From Methylovorus sp. MM2 (GTDB lineage Bacteria; Pseudomonadota; Gammaproteobacteria; Burkholderiales; Methylophilaceae): DNA of 64,000 nt. Shown one piece after another: positions 51,100 through 61,631 of this stretch. The notes below the pieces were generated by a model. It was given only the letters and a program-made list of their open reading frames with translations, was not told the DNA's origin and searched no databases. The first letter of the stretch is position 1, and each line of letters starts with the position of its first letter. The stretch spans positions 992,001 to 1,056,000 of the forward strand of contig NZ_LXUF01000001.1 of NCBI RefSeq assembly GCF_001648895.1. Reading direction: 5' to 3'. A program made the position numbers and the translations under genes.

Positions 51100-51719
51100 G
51101 TAGTCTCTTTGACCGATTTGAAGTGTCGGCGTACATACCATACTGCAAATACCAACCCCACAACAGCAATCACATAATGGAATTCGTGAAAGTACACTTC
51201 CAGACTTTTCCAATGTTCGCCGAGCTTCATTCCCGCGTAAGCAAGTGCCGCGCACCAGATCAATGAACCTGTGAAGGTGTAGATGACAAATCGTGGCATG
51301 TTCATTCTTGCAATACCGGCAGGAAAAGCGATGAACGTTCTTACCACAGGCAAAAGGCGGCCAATAAAGATAATCACCTCGCCATGTTTTGCGAATACCT
51401 TGTCAGCAAACTGTAAATCGTGATGAGAAATCAACACCCACTTGCCATACTTCTCAATCAGGGTTCTGCCACCATAGGCACCCAAATAATAAGCTGGAAT
51501 AGAGCCGATCACACAACCGACTGCACCTGCCAAAGCAACCCCCCATAACGTCAGATCCCCAGTAAATACAAGGTATCCCGCAAATGGCATGATGATCTCA
51601 GAGGGCAGGGGGATGCATGCAGATTCAATCGCCATCAACAAGGCGATGCCGCCATAACCTAGTGTTGAGATCGTGACGATGATCCAGCCAGCCACGAGGC
51701 CTATTAACTTCTCCAGCAT
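51096..51719 (-). CDS. DedA-family membrane protein
   Basis: Inner-membrane protein of the DedA (SNARE-associated/VTT) family, thought to flip lipids or affect proton motive force and drug resistance. It has 207 residues from the ATG at 51719 (MLEKLIGLVAGWIIVTIS). Re-entrant motifs: ESACIPLPSEIIMPFAGYLV, GCVIGSIPAYYLGAYGGRTL, FIGRLLPVVRTFIAFPAGIA and final YVIAVVGLVFAVWY. Its stop lies inside the addA 3' end (convergent overlap of a few bases). Confidence 0.93.
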   Translation of the reverse strand: MLEKLIGLVAGWIIVTISTLGYGGIALLMAIESACIPLPSEIIMPFAGYLVFTGDLTLWGVALAGAVGCVIGSIPAYYLGAYGGRTLIEKYGKWVLISHHDLQFADKVFAKHGEVIIFIGRLLPVVRTFIAFPAGIARMNMPRFVIYTFTGSLIWCAALAYAGMKLGEHWKSLEVYFHEFHYVIAVVGLVFAVWYVRRHFKSVKETT

Positions 51720-51870
51720 GATGCTCCCGAATATGTGGTCGTGATGAAAGCCGCTATGGTAGCGGCTTATAGCCATGAATGCCAATCCTGATTCCATGAT
51801 TCAAATAGTTCTGGCATAGCCATTGCATATACCTATGCAATTAAATAGTACTTAAATTATGGGATCATTC

Positions 51871-52791
51871 ATGAAGTTCGGAAAAGTCTTAACAGTTGCT
51901 GCCTTATTTTTTGCAAGTCATGTGTATGCTGAAACTATCGATCTAGGCGTTGCTAAAAATTACAACGCATTTGTCTTTAATAACTATCAAACAAGTGGCG
52001 GTTGGAGCAGTATCGCTGGAGCAGTCGCGGTTGGCGGCAATGCCAATGTATCCTCCTCTGGCATTGGCAGTTCAGCCACTAATGCTTACGGCTTGGTAGT
52101 TGGCAATAATCTTACTAAGTCATATGGTAATGTAACAGGTCAGACTTGGGTAGGCGGCACACTCACTGCACCTCAATATGACGCATACAACAATTACTCA
52201 CATGCTTCTGCGCCCATTGATTTTTCAGCAACTAAATCATCACTGGTGAACTTGTCTAGCAGCCTTTCTGCGCATTCTGCAACGGGTGCAGTTGAGTATA
52301 AATACGGATCAAACGGCTACTTAACAGGTACTGGGTCTAATGTTGAGTATTTCACGCTCTCTGGCTCTGCGTTGTCATCCATTACCAACTGGACCTTCAA
52401 TAACATCCTGACCGATGCAACATTGATACTGAATATCTCAGGCACCAATATTTCCCTCACTGGTGGATGGTCTGGTTTTAGTAGCTATAACACCCTGCTG
52501 AATTTGTATGATGCAACTACAATCAATCTAAGTGGCATCAACTTAAGCGCAAGCGTATTAGCTGTTGGCGCTACTATCACGGGTGGTAACGGTACTGTTA
52601 CCGGCACGGTAATCGCCAATAATTGGGATAACTCTTTGACATTAGCAACAGGCAATTCATTTGATGCTGTGACTGTTACTAGCCCAGTGCCAGAACCACA
52701 TACCTATGTGCTGTTGTTGATTGGTTTTGGCATGATGCTGTTTTTCTCACGGTATAGAAAACCACATAAATCAAAGCTAGTAAATATCTGA
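51871..52791 (+). CDS. Choice-of-anchor A family PEP-CTERM protein
   Basis: Surface or matrix protein sorted by the exosortase/PEP-CTERM system. It has 306 residues from the ATG at 51871 (a start four codons upstream is possible). Signal peptide at about 1-22 (cleavage after VYA), a choice-of-anchor A domain over about 28-240 (LGVAKNYNAFVFNNYQ; GAVAVGGNANVSSSGIG; VLAVGATITGGNGTVTGTVI), and a C-terminal PVPEPHTYVLLLIGFGMML helix followed by a basic SRYRK tail. The exosortase (EpsH) is not in the window. Confidence 0.92.
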   Translation: MKFGKVLTVAALFFASHVYAETIDLGVAKNYNAFVFNNYQTSGGWSSIAGAVAVGGNANVSSSGIGSSATNAYGLVVGNNLTKSYGNVTGQTWVGGTLTAPQYDAYNNYSHASAPIDFSATKSSLVNLSSSLSAHSATGAVEYKYGSNGYLTGTGSNVEYFTLSGSALSSITNWTFNNILTDATLILNISGTNISLTGGWSGFSSYNTLLNLYDATTINLSGINLSASVLAVGATITGGNGTVTGTVIANNWDNSLTLATGNSFDAVTVTSPVPEPHTYVLLLIGFGMMLFFSRYRKPHKSKLVNI

Positions 52792-52811
52792 TTTTGTAAT
52801 TAAGCCTTAAT

Positions 52812-52851
52812 AAAAACGCCGCATGTTTAACACAAAGCATGCGGCGTTTTT
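52812..52851. terminator. Terminator following the PEP-CTERM gene
   Basis: AAAAACGCCGCATG and CATGCGGCGTTTTT are perfect inverted repeats around a 12-base loop. Confidence 0.9.
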
Positions 52852-52868
52852 ATTTCTTGGTATATGGG

Positions 52869-52880
52869 CTAGATATCTAG
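52869..52880. repeat. Perfect 12-bp palindrome upstream of the RTX gene
   Basis: CTAGATATCTAG, about 90 bases before the RTX start. It may be a regulatory site but the surrounding promoter is not clear. Confidence 0.35.
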
Positions 52881-52971
52881 ATATAAGTGAGTTAAATCAC
52901 GCACTTCTATAAGAAAAACGATTAGAATTCAAGAAAATATAAAATAACAATAACCTTACTAGGAATAGTCC

Positions 52972-55900
52972 GTGCCCACATTTATCAGCAACTTTTTATC
53001 TTCTGATGCAATAAGGGAAGCCTTCGGAGGCATAGATGCTGTTGACGAGCAAATGGAGTCGCTTGGTGAGGCTCTTGATATTGCTTTCAGCGATGAATAT
53101 CTTGGACCAGCATATGAAGTGGTGCCATCGTCAATATTGGCTTCAAATAATGCTATGAGCGGCAGGCTTGTTAATGGGGATTCATTCAATATAACTGGTA
53201 AAGAGTTGCTTGCTGACTACCCACATATATATAGTTTTATTTACAGATTTCACCAAGGAGGTTCGGTCTCTTTTTCCGGAGATATGAGCTATTACACTAA
53301 TCCCAATAACTTGCCAGGCTATGAAAATACTTTTGATGGCTATGTGTCAAAATTAATTATTGAGAGTGGGCAGGGCTCTAAAGTAACTTATATTGGCCGT
53401 GGAAACATTGAAAGTAATGGGGATATTAATGAGTTTGTAGCAACCAGTATGCAACTCCAGATAGGCAAGCTTTCTTTGGTTGTAAATGGAGAAATAAACC
53501 TCTCATTTGTTGACGATATTGATGATGTTTCAGGAATTGTGACTGGCTTTAATCTCACTTCAGGAAAATACAGCTTCTCAATGTCAGGTTTAGTGCTAGA
53601 TGCTGTGGACTTTGACGCTTACTCCGAATCAGGCTTTGATTTTCTTGATAACTTGCTTGCCGGAAATGATACTTTAGACGGCAACGTTAGTAATAATATG
53701 ATTTATGGCCTTGTGGGCGATGACTCCATTAACGGCCTAAGTGGTAACGATATTCTCTATGGGGGTGAGGGCTCAGACACACTTGTAGGCGGAATAGGCA
53801 ACGACACGTTAGATGGAGGCGATGGTGATGACTCTCTAGTAGGTGGTGCAGGCAATGACGTCTATATCGTCGGTGAGTTTGGCGACATCGTTGATGAGAC
53901 AATTTCAGGATCGAGCGGTCTTGATAGGGTAAAGCTTGGTAGCACTTACGATATGACGCACTATGATCTCACAGACAACGTTGAGAACCTAGATGCCAGT
54001 GCTGTCACGACAGTCTGGCCATCAACTTGGCTGGAACTTTATGGTAATAGTCTCGCAAATGTCATCATCGGTAGTTCGAGCAATGACTATCTGATCGGTC
54101 TTGATGGCAATGATACCCTGATAGGCGGTGCTGGCGACGACATCCTCTTAGGTGGCGCTGGTGTCGACAATCTCCAAGGGGGCGCCGGAAATGACACCTA
54201 CAACGTCAATCTCAAAACAATAGGCACAGGCGTCAATATTACTGCCGCACTGGAAGACACCATCACGGATACAGCAGGTACAGCTGACACCCTTGTTCTG
54301 TTAGGAGGTTTAGGTGCCAACAAGACCAGTACTATCACTCTGGTCGCGGCACTAGAGAATCTTGATGCCTCTAGCGCTGAAGTGAATAACACGATTGTGG
54401 GTGCAGTAGCCCTCAACCTTACAGGTAATGCATCAAACAACGAGATCATCGGTAGTAACGGCAAAAACACGATCTTGGGATTGGCTGGCAATGACACCAT
54501 CGATGGTTTAGATGGAGATGACTCTATTGATGGCGGGGTTGGTAATGATTCTCTGTCTGGTGGTGATGGCGATGATACCTATGTCGTAGCCTTGAAACTG
54601 CAAGGCAGTGGCGCAGGGGCTAACGTCATTATTGAAGACACCATCGATGAAGCGCTTGATGAAGGTAGGGATACGCTAAGACTGGCAGGATCAGCCAAGC
54701 TAACGAATGCTTCCACCATCGAACTCACAGGTGATCTTGCCAATATCGAAAACATCGATGCCAGTTTAACGGGTTCCACCCTACTTAACCTCATCGGGAA
54801 TGGATCAAGCAACTACCTGATTGGCAATAGTGCTGCCAACTGGCTTGATGGCGGTGATGGCGACGATACGCTTGATGGAGGAGGCGGAGCCAATACCATG
54901 ATTGGAGGTTTCGGTAACGACACTTATGTTGTCAACAATGCCAAAGATGTCGTATTTGATGGTGTGAACCCTAGTATTTTGCGATTATCTATCGACTCGC
55001 AAGGCAATGAAGCCAACACGGGTGGGTTCAATGCAATATATTCGATAAATGATAGATATGTGATCTTCGTAAGTGGTGCTAGTAACTTGGTATCAAATGA
55101 TAATAATCTGAGTGCAGATGTCTTTATTAAAGATATTCAAACTGGAAATGTTACTAGGGTATCAACTAATTCGGCTGACCAAGAGAGTAATCATGTATAT
55201 GATGCCGTTCCTGAGCTTGCAATCTCTCTCGATGGTAAGTATTTAGTATTCTCTACCACTGACACAGGATTAGTTAATGGTGATGTGAATGACACAAGAG
55301 ATATATATTTAAAGAACTTACAAACAGGCGAGATTAAACTAGTAGATGTATCTATAAATGGGGCTCATACCGACTCTCATGGATATGAAAGTTTTAACCC
55401 CTCTTTTTCTCCCGACAGCAAGTCAGTTCTATTTTCTAGCTTTGATCCTTTATTAGTCAATAACGGGAATGCTAGCAATGTAGGTGTTTATATTAAAAAC
55501 ATTCAGACTGGTGCTGTAAAGCTTGTTTCAACCAATTCACTTGGTGATTCTGCTAATGATGCAACATATGCATACGGATATTCAAGTGATGGCAAAAAGA
55601 TTTTGTTAGTAAGTTCCGCTAATAATTTTACTGTTGGTGACAGCAATGGTTTTCAGGATGTCTTTATTAAAAATCTACAAACTAATGCTGTTCAACTAAT
55701 AAATACTGATAAAAATGGGAATCAAGCAAATAATCATAGCTACAATCCACTTTTTTCAAAAGATGGGAATTACGTAGTTTTCGAAAGCCTTGCAAGTAAT
55801 CTTGTTGAGGAATACACGGATTATGGAAAGCTGCAGATTTATATCAAAAATCTGCAAACAGGCGATATTCAATTAGTATCTAAGAATGAGTTGGGAGAGG

Positions 55901-57525
55901 CTGGATATGGAGATAGCCTAAATGCTTCGATTTCATCAAACGGCCGTTATGTCGTTTTCATGAGTTCTGCCAGTAATTTAGTGGTAGGTGATACAAATGG
56001 CATGTTGGACGTATTTGTAAGAGACTTATACACAAACGAAGTCAAGCGTATCTCAGTTAGTTTGAATGGGCAGGAAGGTAATGGAGATAGTTATACAAAT
56101 TCTGCCTTGCTAGGCGGCAGTACATTTTCTAGTGATGGTGGCTATATACTATTTCATAGTAATGCTTCTAATCTGGACGCATCGGATAATAATTCAGTGG
56201 CGGATGTTTTTCGCGTCGCTAATCCATTTCTAATAGCGGATGGTATAGATATTGTGATTGCCGCTATTAGCTATACATTGGGTGCAGATATAGAAAACCT
56301 CACTCTAAGTGGCACTTCTGGCTTAAGCGGTCGTGGTAATGATTTGGATAACGTCATCACGGGTAATAGCGGCGCCAACAAGCTGCAAAGTCTGGTGGGT
56401 AACGACACGCTCTTAGGAGGAGCTGGTAGCGATACCTTAGATGGTGGTTTAGGAATTGATTCGATGGAAGGTAGTGCAGGCAACGATGTTTATATTGTTG
56501 ACGATATCAACGACCTAGTCGTAGAAACTGATGTCAACAGCAAGAGTGGGGGTATTGACACCGTCAGAATAGCCAATACTTTTATTGGCGCATATTATGC
56601 TCTCATTGCCAATGTCGAGAACCTCGATGGTAGCGCCTATATTTCAGGCATCGACCTCCGAGGCAATGGGCTCGTCAATACGATTACAGGCGGTATCGGC
56701 AACGATACGCTCGCAGGTTCTGCATACGAAACTGATCAATATATCAATGATGGCCTAGTCGACACATTCAAAGGAGGTAAAGGTGATGACACCTATCACG
56801 TATTCCTCCAAACAACAGGCAGTGCCAACAAGGCCACTGTTTCCATACAGGACAGTATCGTCGAATCAGCCAACCAAGGTACAGATACTGTCATCCTGCA
56901 TGGAAGCGACAATAATACGCTGACCAAGGCCAGCAAGATCACCTTGACAGCCAACCTAGAGCACCTAGATGCAAGCGATACTGATAGTACATGGCTCAAC
57001 CTCACAGGCAATGTCGCAAGCAACCAGATTACTGGTAATGACGGACATAACATCATTCTTGGGCTAGGTGGCAATGATATCCTCTACGGCGGGAATGGTC
57101 ATGACACGCTAGATGGAGGTATAGGAAATGATGTGCTTAATGGAGGTGCCGACGATGACAAGCTTATTGGAGGCCTCGGAAACGATACCCTGACGGGTGG
57201 CAATGGGAGTGATATCTTTCTCTTTAATACAGCCCTCAACGCAACGACCAATGTAGATACAATTACTGACTTTACAAGTGGGGAGGACCATCTCTATCTA
57301 GATAATGCGATCTTCAAAAAACTGACAAATGAAAGCGCATTGAGTGCAGATAACTTCTATGTCGTCGGCTCAGGAGCGCAAACAGCGCATCAATTCATTA
57401 TCTACGATGGTGCGAGTGGTAATCTGTTTTATGATGCGGATGGAAGCGGCTTATTAGCACCAGTTCTATTCGCTAATCTTGAGTCAGCCCCAGCATTGAC
57501 TGCTGGCGATATTCAAATAGTCTAA
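52972..57525 (+). CDS. Large RTX calcium-binding protein with embedded beta-propeller, probable type I secreted
   Basis: 1517 residues starting at GTG (AGGAAT ribosome binding site). No signal peptide, as expected for type I export. Residues 1-220 are an unrecognised beta-rich region. RTX nonapeptide blocks (GGxGxDxLx) occur at about 225-305, 374-410, 503-543, 610-657, 1125-1185 and 1364-1420. Between them, about 664-1087 forms a propeller of six repeats of the type [18 protein letters not shown] plus a partial one, like PD40/TolB blades. The C-terminus ([18 protein letters not shown] then beta-rich) resembles a type I secretion signal. The transporter is not nearby. The propeller DNA looks more AT-rich than the RTX blocks. 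Function (adhesin, matrix protein or enzyme carrier) is unknown. Confidence 0.88.
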   Translation: MPTFISNFLSSDAIREAFGGIDAVDEQMESLGEALDIAFSDEYLGPAYEVVPSSILASNNAMSGRLVNGDSFNITGKELLADYPHIYSFIYRFHQGGSVSFSGDMSYYTNPNNLPGYENTFDGYVSKLIIESGQGSKVTYIGRGNIESNGDINEFVATSMQLQIGKLSLVVNGEINLSFVDDIDDVSGIVTGFNLTSGKYSFSMSGLVLDAVDFDAYSESGFDFLDNLLAGNDTLDGNVSNNMIYGLVGDDSINGLSGNDILYGGEGSDTLVGGIGNDTLDGGDGDDSLVGGAGNDVYIVGEFGDIVDETISGSSGLDRVKLGSTYDMTHYDLTDNVENLDASAVTTVWPSTWLELYGNSLANVIIGSSSNDYLIGLDGNDTLIGGAGDDILLGGAGVDNLQGGAGNDTYNVNLKTIGTGVNITAALEDTITDTAGTADTLVLLGGLGANKTSTITLVAALENLDASSAEVNNTIVGAVALNLTGNASNNEIIGSNGKNTILGLAGNDTIDGLDGDDSIDGGVGNDSLSGGDGDDTYVVALKLQGSGAGANVIIEDTIDEALDEGRDTLRLAGSAKLTNASTIELTGDLANIENIDASLTGSTLLNLIGNGSSNYLIGNSAANWLDGGDGDDTLDGGGGANTMIGGFGNDTYVVNNAKDVVFDGVNPSILRLSIDSQGNEANTGGFNAIYSINDRYVIFVSGASNLVSNDNNLSADVFIKDIQTGNVTRVSTNSADQESNHVYDAVPELAISLDGKYLVFSTTDTGLVNGDVNDTRDIYLKNLQTGEIKLVDVSINGAHTDSHGYESFNPSFSPDSKSVLFSSFDPLLVNNGNASNVGVYIKNIQTGAVKLVSTNSLGDSANDATYAYGYSSDGKKILLVSSANNFTVGDSNGFQDVFIKNLQTNAVQLINTDKNGNQANNHSYNPLFSKDGNYVVFESLASNLVEEYTDYGKLQIYIKNLQTGDIQLVSKNELGEAGYGDSLNASISSNGRYVVFMSSASNLVVGDTNGMLDVFVRDLYTNEVKRISVSLNGQEGNGDSYTNSALLGGSTFSSDGGYILFHSNASNLDASDNNSVADVFRVANPFLIADGIDIVIAAISYTLGADIENLTLSGTSGLSGRGNDLDNVITGNSGANKLQSLVGNDTLLGGAGSDTLDGGLGIDSMEGSAGNDVYIVDDINDLVVETDVNSKSGGIDTVRIANTFIGAYYALIANVENLDGSAYISGIDLRGNGLVNTITGGIGNDTLAGSAYETDQYINDGLVDTFKGGKGDDTYHVFLQTTGSANKATVSIQDSIVESANQGTDTVILHGSDNNTLTKASKITLTANLEHLDASDTDSTWLNLTGNVASNQITGNDGHNIILGLGGNDILYGGNGHDTLDGGIGNDVLNGGADDDKLIGGLGNDTLTGGNGSDIFLFNTALNATTNVDTITDFTSGEDHLYLDNAIFKKLTNESALSADNFYVVGSGAQTAHQFIIYDGASGNLFYDADGSGLLAPVLFANLESAPALTAGDIQIV

Positions 57526-57549
57526 CTAGAAAAGGCTTGTAAGTAAAAG

Positions 57550-60500
57550 TTAGCTTAGCTCTTTTAACAGGGCCTCAATAAAATCAGCACGTAAAGCTAT
57601 CTCTTCAAGTCCTATGGTAATGCGTAGCTTATCTGGCCCATTCATCCGGCATCTTCGGTCACGTTGCAGCATCGCTACGAGTTTTGTAGGGTCTAGCTCG
57701 CTATTTTGATTAAAGTGTAGCTGAATCGCTGAATCGCTAGCGTCTATCTTATTGATACCTAGTGGTTTAGAAGTGATGCGCAATCGATGGCAGGCTATCA
57801 GCGTTTCACCTTGTTCTGGCAGCAAGCCAAAGCGGTCGATCAACTCTTCCTGCATATTATCCAATTGATCTTCGTCAGTGCAATTTGCTAGGCGTTTATA
57901 TAAAACTAAACGCTCATGCACATCTGGGCAGTAGTCGTTTGGTAGTAGGGCAGGTGCATGCAGATTAATCTCTGTCGTCACACCTAATGGCGATGATAAA
58001 TCCGGCTCTTTACCTTCTTTTAAGCGCTTTACTGCATGGTTTAGCATCTCAGAATAGAGAGTAAAGCCAATCTCCTGCATTTCGCCGCTTTGGTTATCGC
58101 CTAATAGTTCACCTGCACCGCGTATTTCCAAATCATGCATGGCTAAATGGAAGCCTGCGCCCAAGTCTTCAAGCAACTGGATGGCGTCCAGACGTTTTTG
58201 TGCTTGTGGTGTGATGTTGCGATCCGGGTCGGTCAGTAAATAAGCATAAGCCTGATGATGCGAACGCCCTACGCGGCCGCGTAGCTGATGGAGCTGCGCC
58301 AAACCAAACATATCTGCGCGATTCATGATGATCGTATTGGCGGTTGGTACATCGATACCAGTTTCGATGATGGTAGTACATAAGAGTAGGTTAAAGCGTT
58401 GCTGGTAGAAATCACGCATCACATGTTCCAGCTCACGCTCGCGTAATTGGCCGTGTGCGATGCCGATACGTGCTTCTGGCAGAATACGCTCCAGCTTCTC
58501 TTTCATGACAAAGATGGTATCGACTTCATTATGCAGAAAATAGACCTGACCACCACGTTTGAACTCACGCATGGCGGCTTCACGGATAATACCTTCTGAA
58601 TAGTCCGTAGCAAATGTCTTGATGGCAAGGCGTTTCTGCGGTGGTGTACTAATTACGGAGAACTCGCGCAAACCTTCCATTGCCATGGATAATGTGCGTG
58701 GAATTGGGGTTGCAGTCAGCGTCAACACATCGACCTCGGCACGCATGGCTTTGAGCTGTTCTTTTTGGCGAACACCGAATCGGTGCTCTTCATCCATGAT
58801 GACCAAGCCCAGGTTCTTGAACTTGATGTCTTTCTGAATCAGCCTATGGGTACCGATGATGATGTCTATGCTGCCATCTTCCAGCCCTTTCAATGCTTCA
58901 GCTTGTTCTTTTGCGCTGCGGAAACGTGAAATCTCGGCGATCTTGATCGGCCATTCAGCGAAGCGGTCATTGAAGTTGTTGAAATGCTGTTCTGCTAGCA
59001 ATGTGGTTGGTACCAATACAGCGACCTGTCTACCACCCATGACCGCGACAAACGCAGCACGCAAGGCGACTTCTGTTTTACCAAAGCCCACATCACCACA
59101 GACCAGTCTATCCATTGGGCGGCCCGATTGCATGTCACTGATAACCGCTTCGATGGCGGAAAGCTGATCGGGCGTTTCCTCGAATGGAAAGCCTTCCGAA
59201 AAGGCTTCATAGTCTTGTAGGCTGAGTTTGAATGAGTGACCACGTCTTGCCGCACGTTGTGCATAGAGGTTAAGCAATTCAGCGGCGGTATCACGTATCT
59301 GTTTGAGGGCTTTTTTCTTGGCTTTTTCCCAATGTCCGCTACCTAGGCGATGCAAGGGCGCTGATTCTGGCGGGCCACCTGAATAGCGTGAGATCATGAA
59401 TAGTTGTGAGACAGGCACGTATAACTTGTCATCGCCCGCATACTCAAGCAGCAGGAACTCTGTCTCGCCTTCACCGAAATCCAGATTGACCAAACCACGG
59501 TAACGACCTACCCCATGCTGCTCATGCACTACTGGGTCGTTTTCACGGAGTTCGGAAAGATCTTTGAGCATGCCTTCTGCATTACGCGCTTTTTCTTTTT
59601 CGCGGCGGCGCTGCTGGCGTACTGTGGCAGCATATAGCTCGGCTTCTGTGATTAACGCAAAATCGTCAGTGATAAATCCGGCATGCAATGGCGAGATGCC
59701 AAGCATGACATGCGCTTGGCTCGCTTGAAAATCAGCCCACGTTTCACCTGTTTCTATACTGATCTGATGATCTGTAAGTAACTGTGAGATGGTTTCTCTA
59801 CGACCAAGACTCTCTGCCGCAATTAGGATGCGACCTTTAAATTTTTTAAGGAATGATTGCAGTTTATGCAGAGGTTGCTCGGCGCGTCTCTCAATATCTA
59901 ATGCAGGCAAGCTCTTGATTGAATTATCGATAGTGATCTGCAGGCGTGCATATTTGTGTGTCTGGCTAAAAAAGTCTTCGGCTTTAATCAGGAGCGTCTC
60001 AGGTTTGACGATAGGGCGCTCGACATCATGTGCTAGCAGGCGATATCGCGATTGCGCTTCATGCCAGAAACTTTGCGCTGCAAGATCAAGGTTGCCATGC
60101 AGACACAGGATCGCATTGTCCGGGATATAGTCTAAAAATGCAGATGTCTGCTCGAAGAATAAGGGGAGATACCATTCGATCCCGCCTGTGGCGATACCTT
60201 TGCTGACATCTTTATAGATACGGCTGCGTGATGGGTCGCCCTCGAATGTTTCGCGGAAGTTTTGCCTGAACCGGCTGATGCCATCGTCATCCAGTGGGAA
60301 TTCACGGGCAGGTAATAAGCGAATCTCGTTGACCGGATAAAGGCTACGCTGATTATCGACATCAAATGTGCGGATTGTTTCGATCTCATCATCAAACAAA
60401 TCCAGACGATATGGCAGGGCACTACCCATCGGGAATAGATCGACCAAGCCACCACGCACACTGAATTCACCAGGGCTCATCACTTGGCTGACATGATGAT

Positions 60501-60966
60501 AACCCGCTTCTGCACATTGCTTACGCAGGGCATCAAGGTCTAACTTTTGCCCTTTTTTCAGCATGAAGGTATTTGCCGCCAGATAGGCTTGTGAAGGCAG
60601 GCGCAATAATGCGGTACCAGCAGGCACAATCACAATATCGCATGCATTCTGGTTGATCTGATAAAGCGTGGCCAACCGCTCTGATATTAGATCAGGGTGC
60701 GGCGAAAAATGGTCGTAAGAGAGTGTCTCCCAATCAGGCAGCAGATTAACGACGAGCGATGGTGCGAACCATGGGATTTCTTCAAGCAGGCGTTGGGCAT
60801 CAAACGCGCTGGCGGTGATGATGACTAAAGGCTGTTTTTTTGAGCCAGCAGATTGCTTGGTCAGCGCGAGCGCGTAGTTGGCTAATAAAAGGCTGTCTAA
60901 GCCGTTGGATATAGGCGAAACGCGTTCAGATTGCCCTTGAGCTGGAATGGGCAGGGAATGCTGCAT
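57550..60966 (-). CDS. mfd: Transcription-repair coupling factor Mfd
   Basis: ATP-dependent translocase that removes stalled RNA polymerase and recruits UvrA. About 1138 residues: UvrB-like N-terminal module, RNA polymerase-interacting domain (NDPVVHEQHGVGRYRGLVNL), helicase with Walker A (CGDVGFGKTEVALRAAFVAV), DEEH box (IMDEEHRFGVRQK), TATPIPRTLSMAM and TRG motif (GRVGRSHHQAYAYLL), and a C-terminal inhibitory domain. Two ATGs are possible: 60996 and 60966. I prefer 60966 because a TATAAT (60997-61002) directly precedes the first ATG, so transcription would begin inside that extension; this is inference. Converges on the RTX gene with 24 bases between stops. Confidence 0.97.
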   Translation of the reverse strand: MQHSLPIPAQGQSERVSPISNGLDSLLLANYALALTKQSAGSKKQPLVIITASAFDAQRLLEEIPWFAPSLVVNLLPDWETLSYDHFSPHPDLISERLATLYQINQNACDIVIVPAGTALLRLPSQAYLAANTFMLKKGQKLDLDALRKQCAEAGYHHVSQVMSPGEFSVRGGLVDLFPMGSALPYRLDLFDDEIETIRTFDVDNQRSLYPVNEIRLLPAREFPLDDDGISRFRQNFRETFEGDPSRSRIYKDVSKGIATGGIEWYLPLFFEQTSAFLDYIPDNAILCLHGNLDLAAQSFWHEAQSRYRLLAHDVERPIVKPETLLIKAEDFFSQTHKYARLQITIDNSIKSLPALDIERRAEQPLHKLQSFLKKFKGRILIAAESLGRRETISQLLTDHQISIETGETWADFQASQAHVMLGISPLHAGFITDDFALITEAELYAATVRQQRRREKEKARNAEGMLKDLSELRENDPVVHEQHGVGRYRGLVNLDFGEGETEFLLLEYAGDDKLYVPVSQLFMISRYSGGPPESAPLHRLGSGHWEKAKKKALKQIRDTAAELLNLYAQRAARRGHSFKLSLQDYEAFSEGFPFEETPDQLSAIEAVISDMQSGRPMDRLVCGDVGFGKTEVALRAAFVAVMGGRQVAVLVPTTLLAEQHFNNFNDRFAEWPIKIAEISRFRSAKEQAEALKGLEDGSIDIIIGTHRLIQKDIKFKNLGLVIMDEEHRFGVRQKEQLKAMRAEVDVLTLTATPIPRTLSMAMEGLREFSVISTPPQKRLAIKTFATDYSEGIIREAAMREFKRGGQVYFLHNEVDTIFVMKEKLERILPEARIGIAHGQLRERELEHVMRDFYQQRFNLLLCTTIIETGIDVPTANTIIMNRADMFGLAQLHQLRGRVGRSHHQAYAYLLTDPDRNITPQAQKRLDAIQLLEDLGAGFHLAMHDLEIRGAGELLGDNQSGEMQEIGFTLYSEMLNHAVKRLKEGKEPDLSSPLGVTTEINLHAPALLPNDYCPDVHERLVLYKRLANCTDEDQLDNMQEELIDRFGLLPEQGETLIACHRLRITSKPLGINKIDASDSAIQLHFNQNSELDPTKLVAMLQRDRRCRMNGPDKLRITIGLEEIALRADFIEALLKELS

Positions 60967-61029
60967 CAAAGAAAAGCCATCGATAATAAACGCCATATTA
61001 TAGCCGTTGCGCAGCAGCTACGGCTATGT

Positions 61030-61198
61030 TGGTCAGGCTTTAATATGGGTTTGAGTAGGTTGGCTTTTAGAAAGTGAGCTTTTAGAAAACTGGTTAGCCA
61101 AGCGACAAGCCATCTAAAGCGAAGCTAAAACGACTTTCTAAAACAAAGCTAATGGCCTATAAAGCAAGGCGAAAAACTACTTAAAGCAAAGCGCTCGG
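61030..61198. repeat. Degenerate short-repeat tract between mfd and the H1-like gene
   Basis: A gene-free stretch with recurring AAAGC-type units on the plus strand (AAAGCGAAGC, AAAACAAAGC, AAAGCAAGGCG, AAAGCAAAGCG) and the pair GCTTTTAGAAAGT / ACTTTCTAAAAC in inverted orientation. It lies downstream of the H1-like gene and upstream of mfd. No standard terminator or promoter could be read from it. Confidence 0.4.
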
Positions 61199-61525
61199 CT
61201 ACTTAAGTAGTGCATTAATTTGAGCTTCAGCTTTTGTCCAATACTCAACTGGGTTACCTGCAAAGCCATTCTTTTCAGCAAGAAAGTAGGCCGCAACCTC
61301 TGTCATCTTGTAGCGTTCATGCGGGCTGATTTTTGATGGCTTGGTCTTGGTTGCTTTACTTGCCGTTTTTGCTTTAGCTACGGTTTTCTTGGCAGGTGTT
61401 TTTTTAGCAGCAGTTTTTGCTGTGGTAGTTTTTGCTGGCACAGCCACTTTTTTAGCGGCTGTTTTTGTTTTGGGAGCAGTCGCTTTGGTTTTTACAGGAG
61501 TACTGGTCTTTGCAGATGTAGCCAT
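61199..61525 (-). CDS. Histone H1-like Lys/Ala-rich protein with C-terminal DUF2934
   Basis: 108 residues. Residues 1-66 are almost only Ala, Lys, Thr, Pro and Val (AAKKTPAKKTVAKAKTASKA), like bacterial histone H1-type DNA-binding tails. Residues 67-108 match DUF2934 (HERYKMTEVAAYFLAEKNGF, then GNPVEYWTKAEAQINALL). The pairing suggests a nucleoid-associated or stress protein; binding to DNA is inference from charge. AAAGGAAC ribosome binding site. Monocistronic, between mfd and tldD. Confidence 0.82.
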   Translation of the reverse strand: MATSAKTSTPVKTKATAPKTKTAAKKVAVPAKTTTAKTAAKKTPAKKTVAKAKTASKATKTKPSKISPHERYKMTEVAAYFLAEKNGFAGNPVEYWTKAEAQINALLK

Positions 61526-61631
61526 TTATGTTCCTTTCGTTAGGGACTTTCAATGCTTCATAAACGTGATAATACTTTGTTCCTAATCATAAACCTTTCA
61601 TTCCTGTTGGGCTACAGTTCGAGCTTTAATT

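Noticed and set aside
53640-57240. Regular short repeats that could suggest a CRISPR array or satellite
   Set aside because: The repeats encode GGxGxD calcium-binding nonapeptides and propeller blades in a single open frame; no identical direct repeats with unique spacers.
61341-61586. Plus-strand frame coding a very hydrophobic Val/Ala/Phe-rich peptide
   Set aside because: Antisense artefact of the Lys/Ala-rich H1-like tail; the hydrophobicity comes from reading Lys and Ala codons in reverse.
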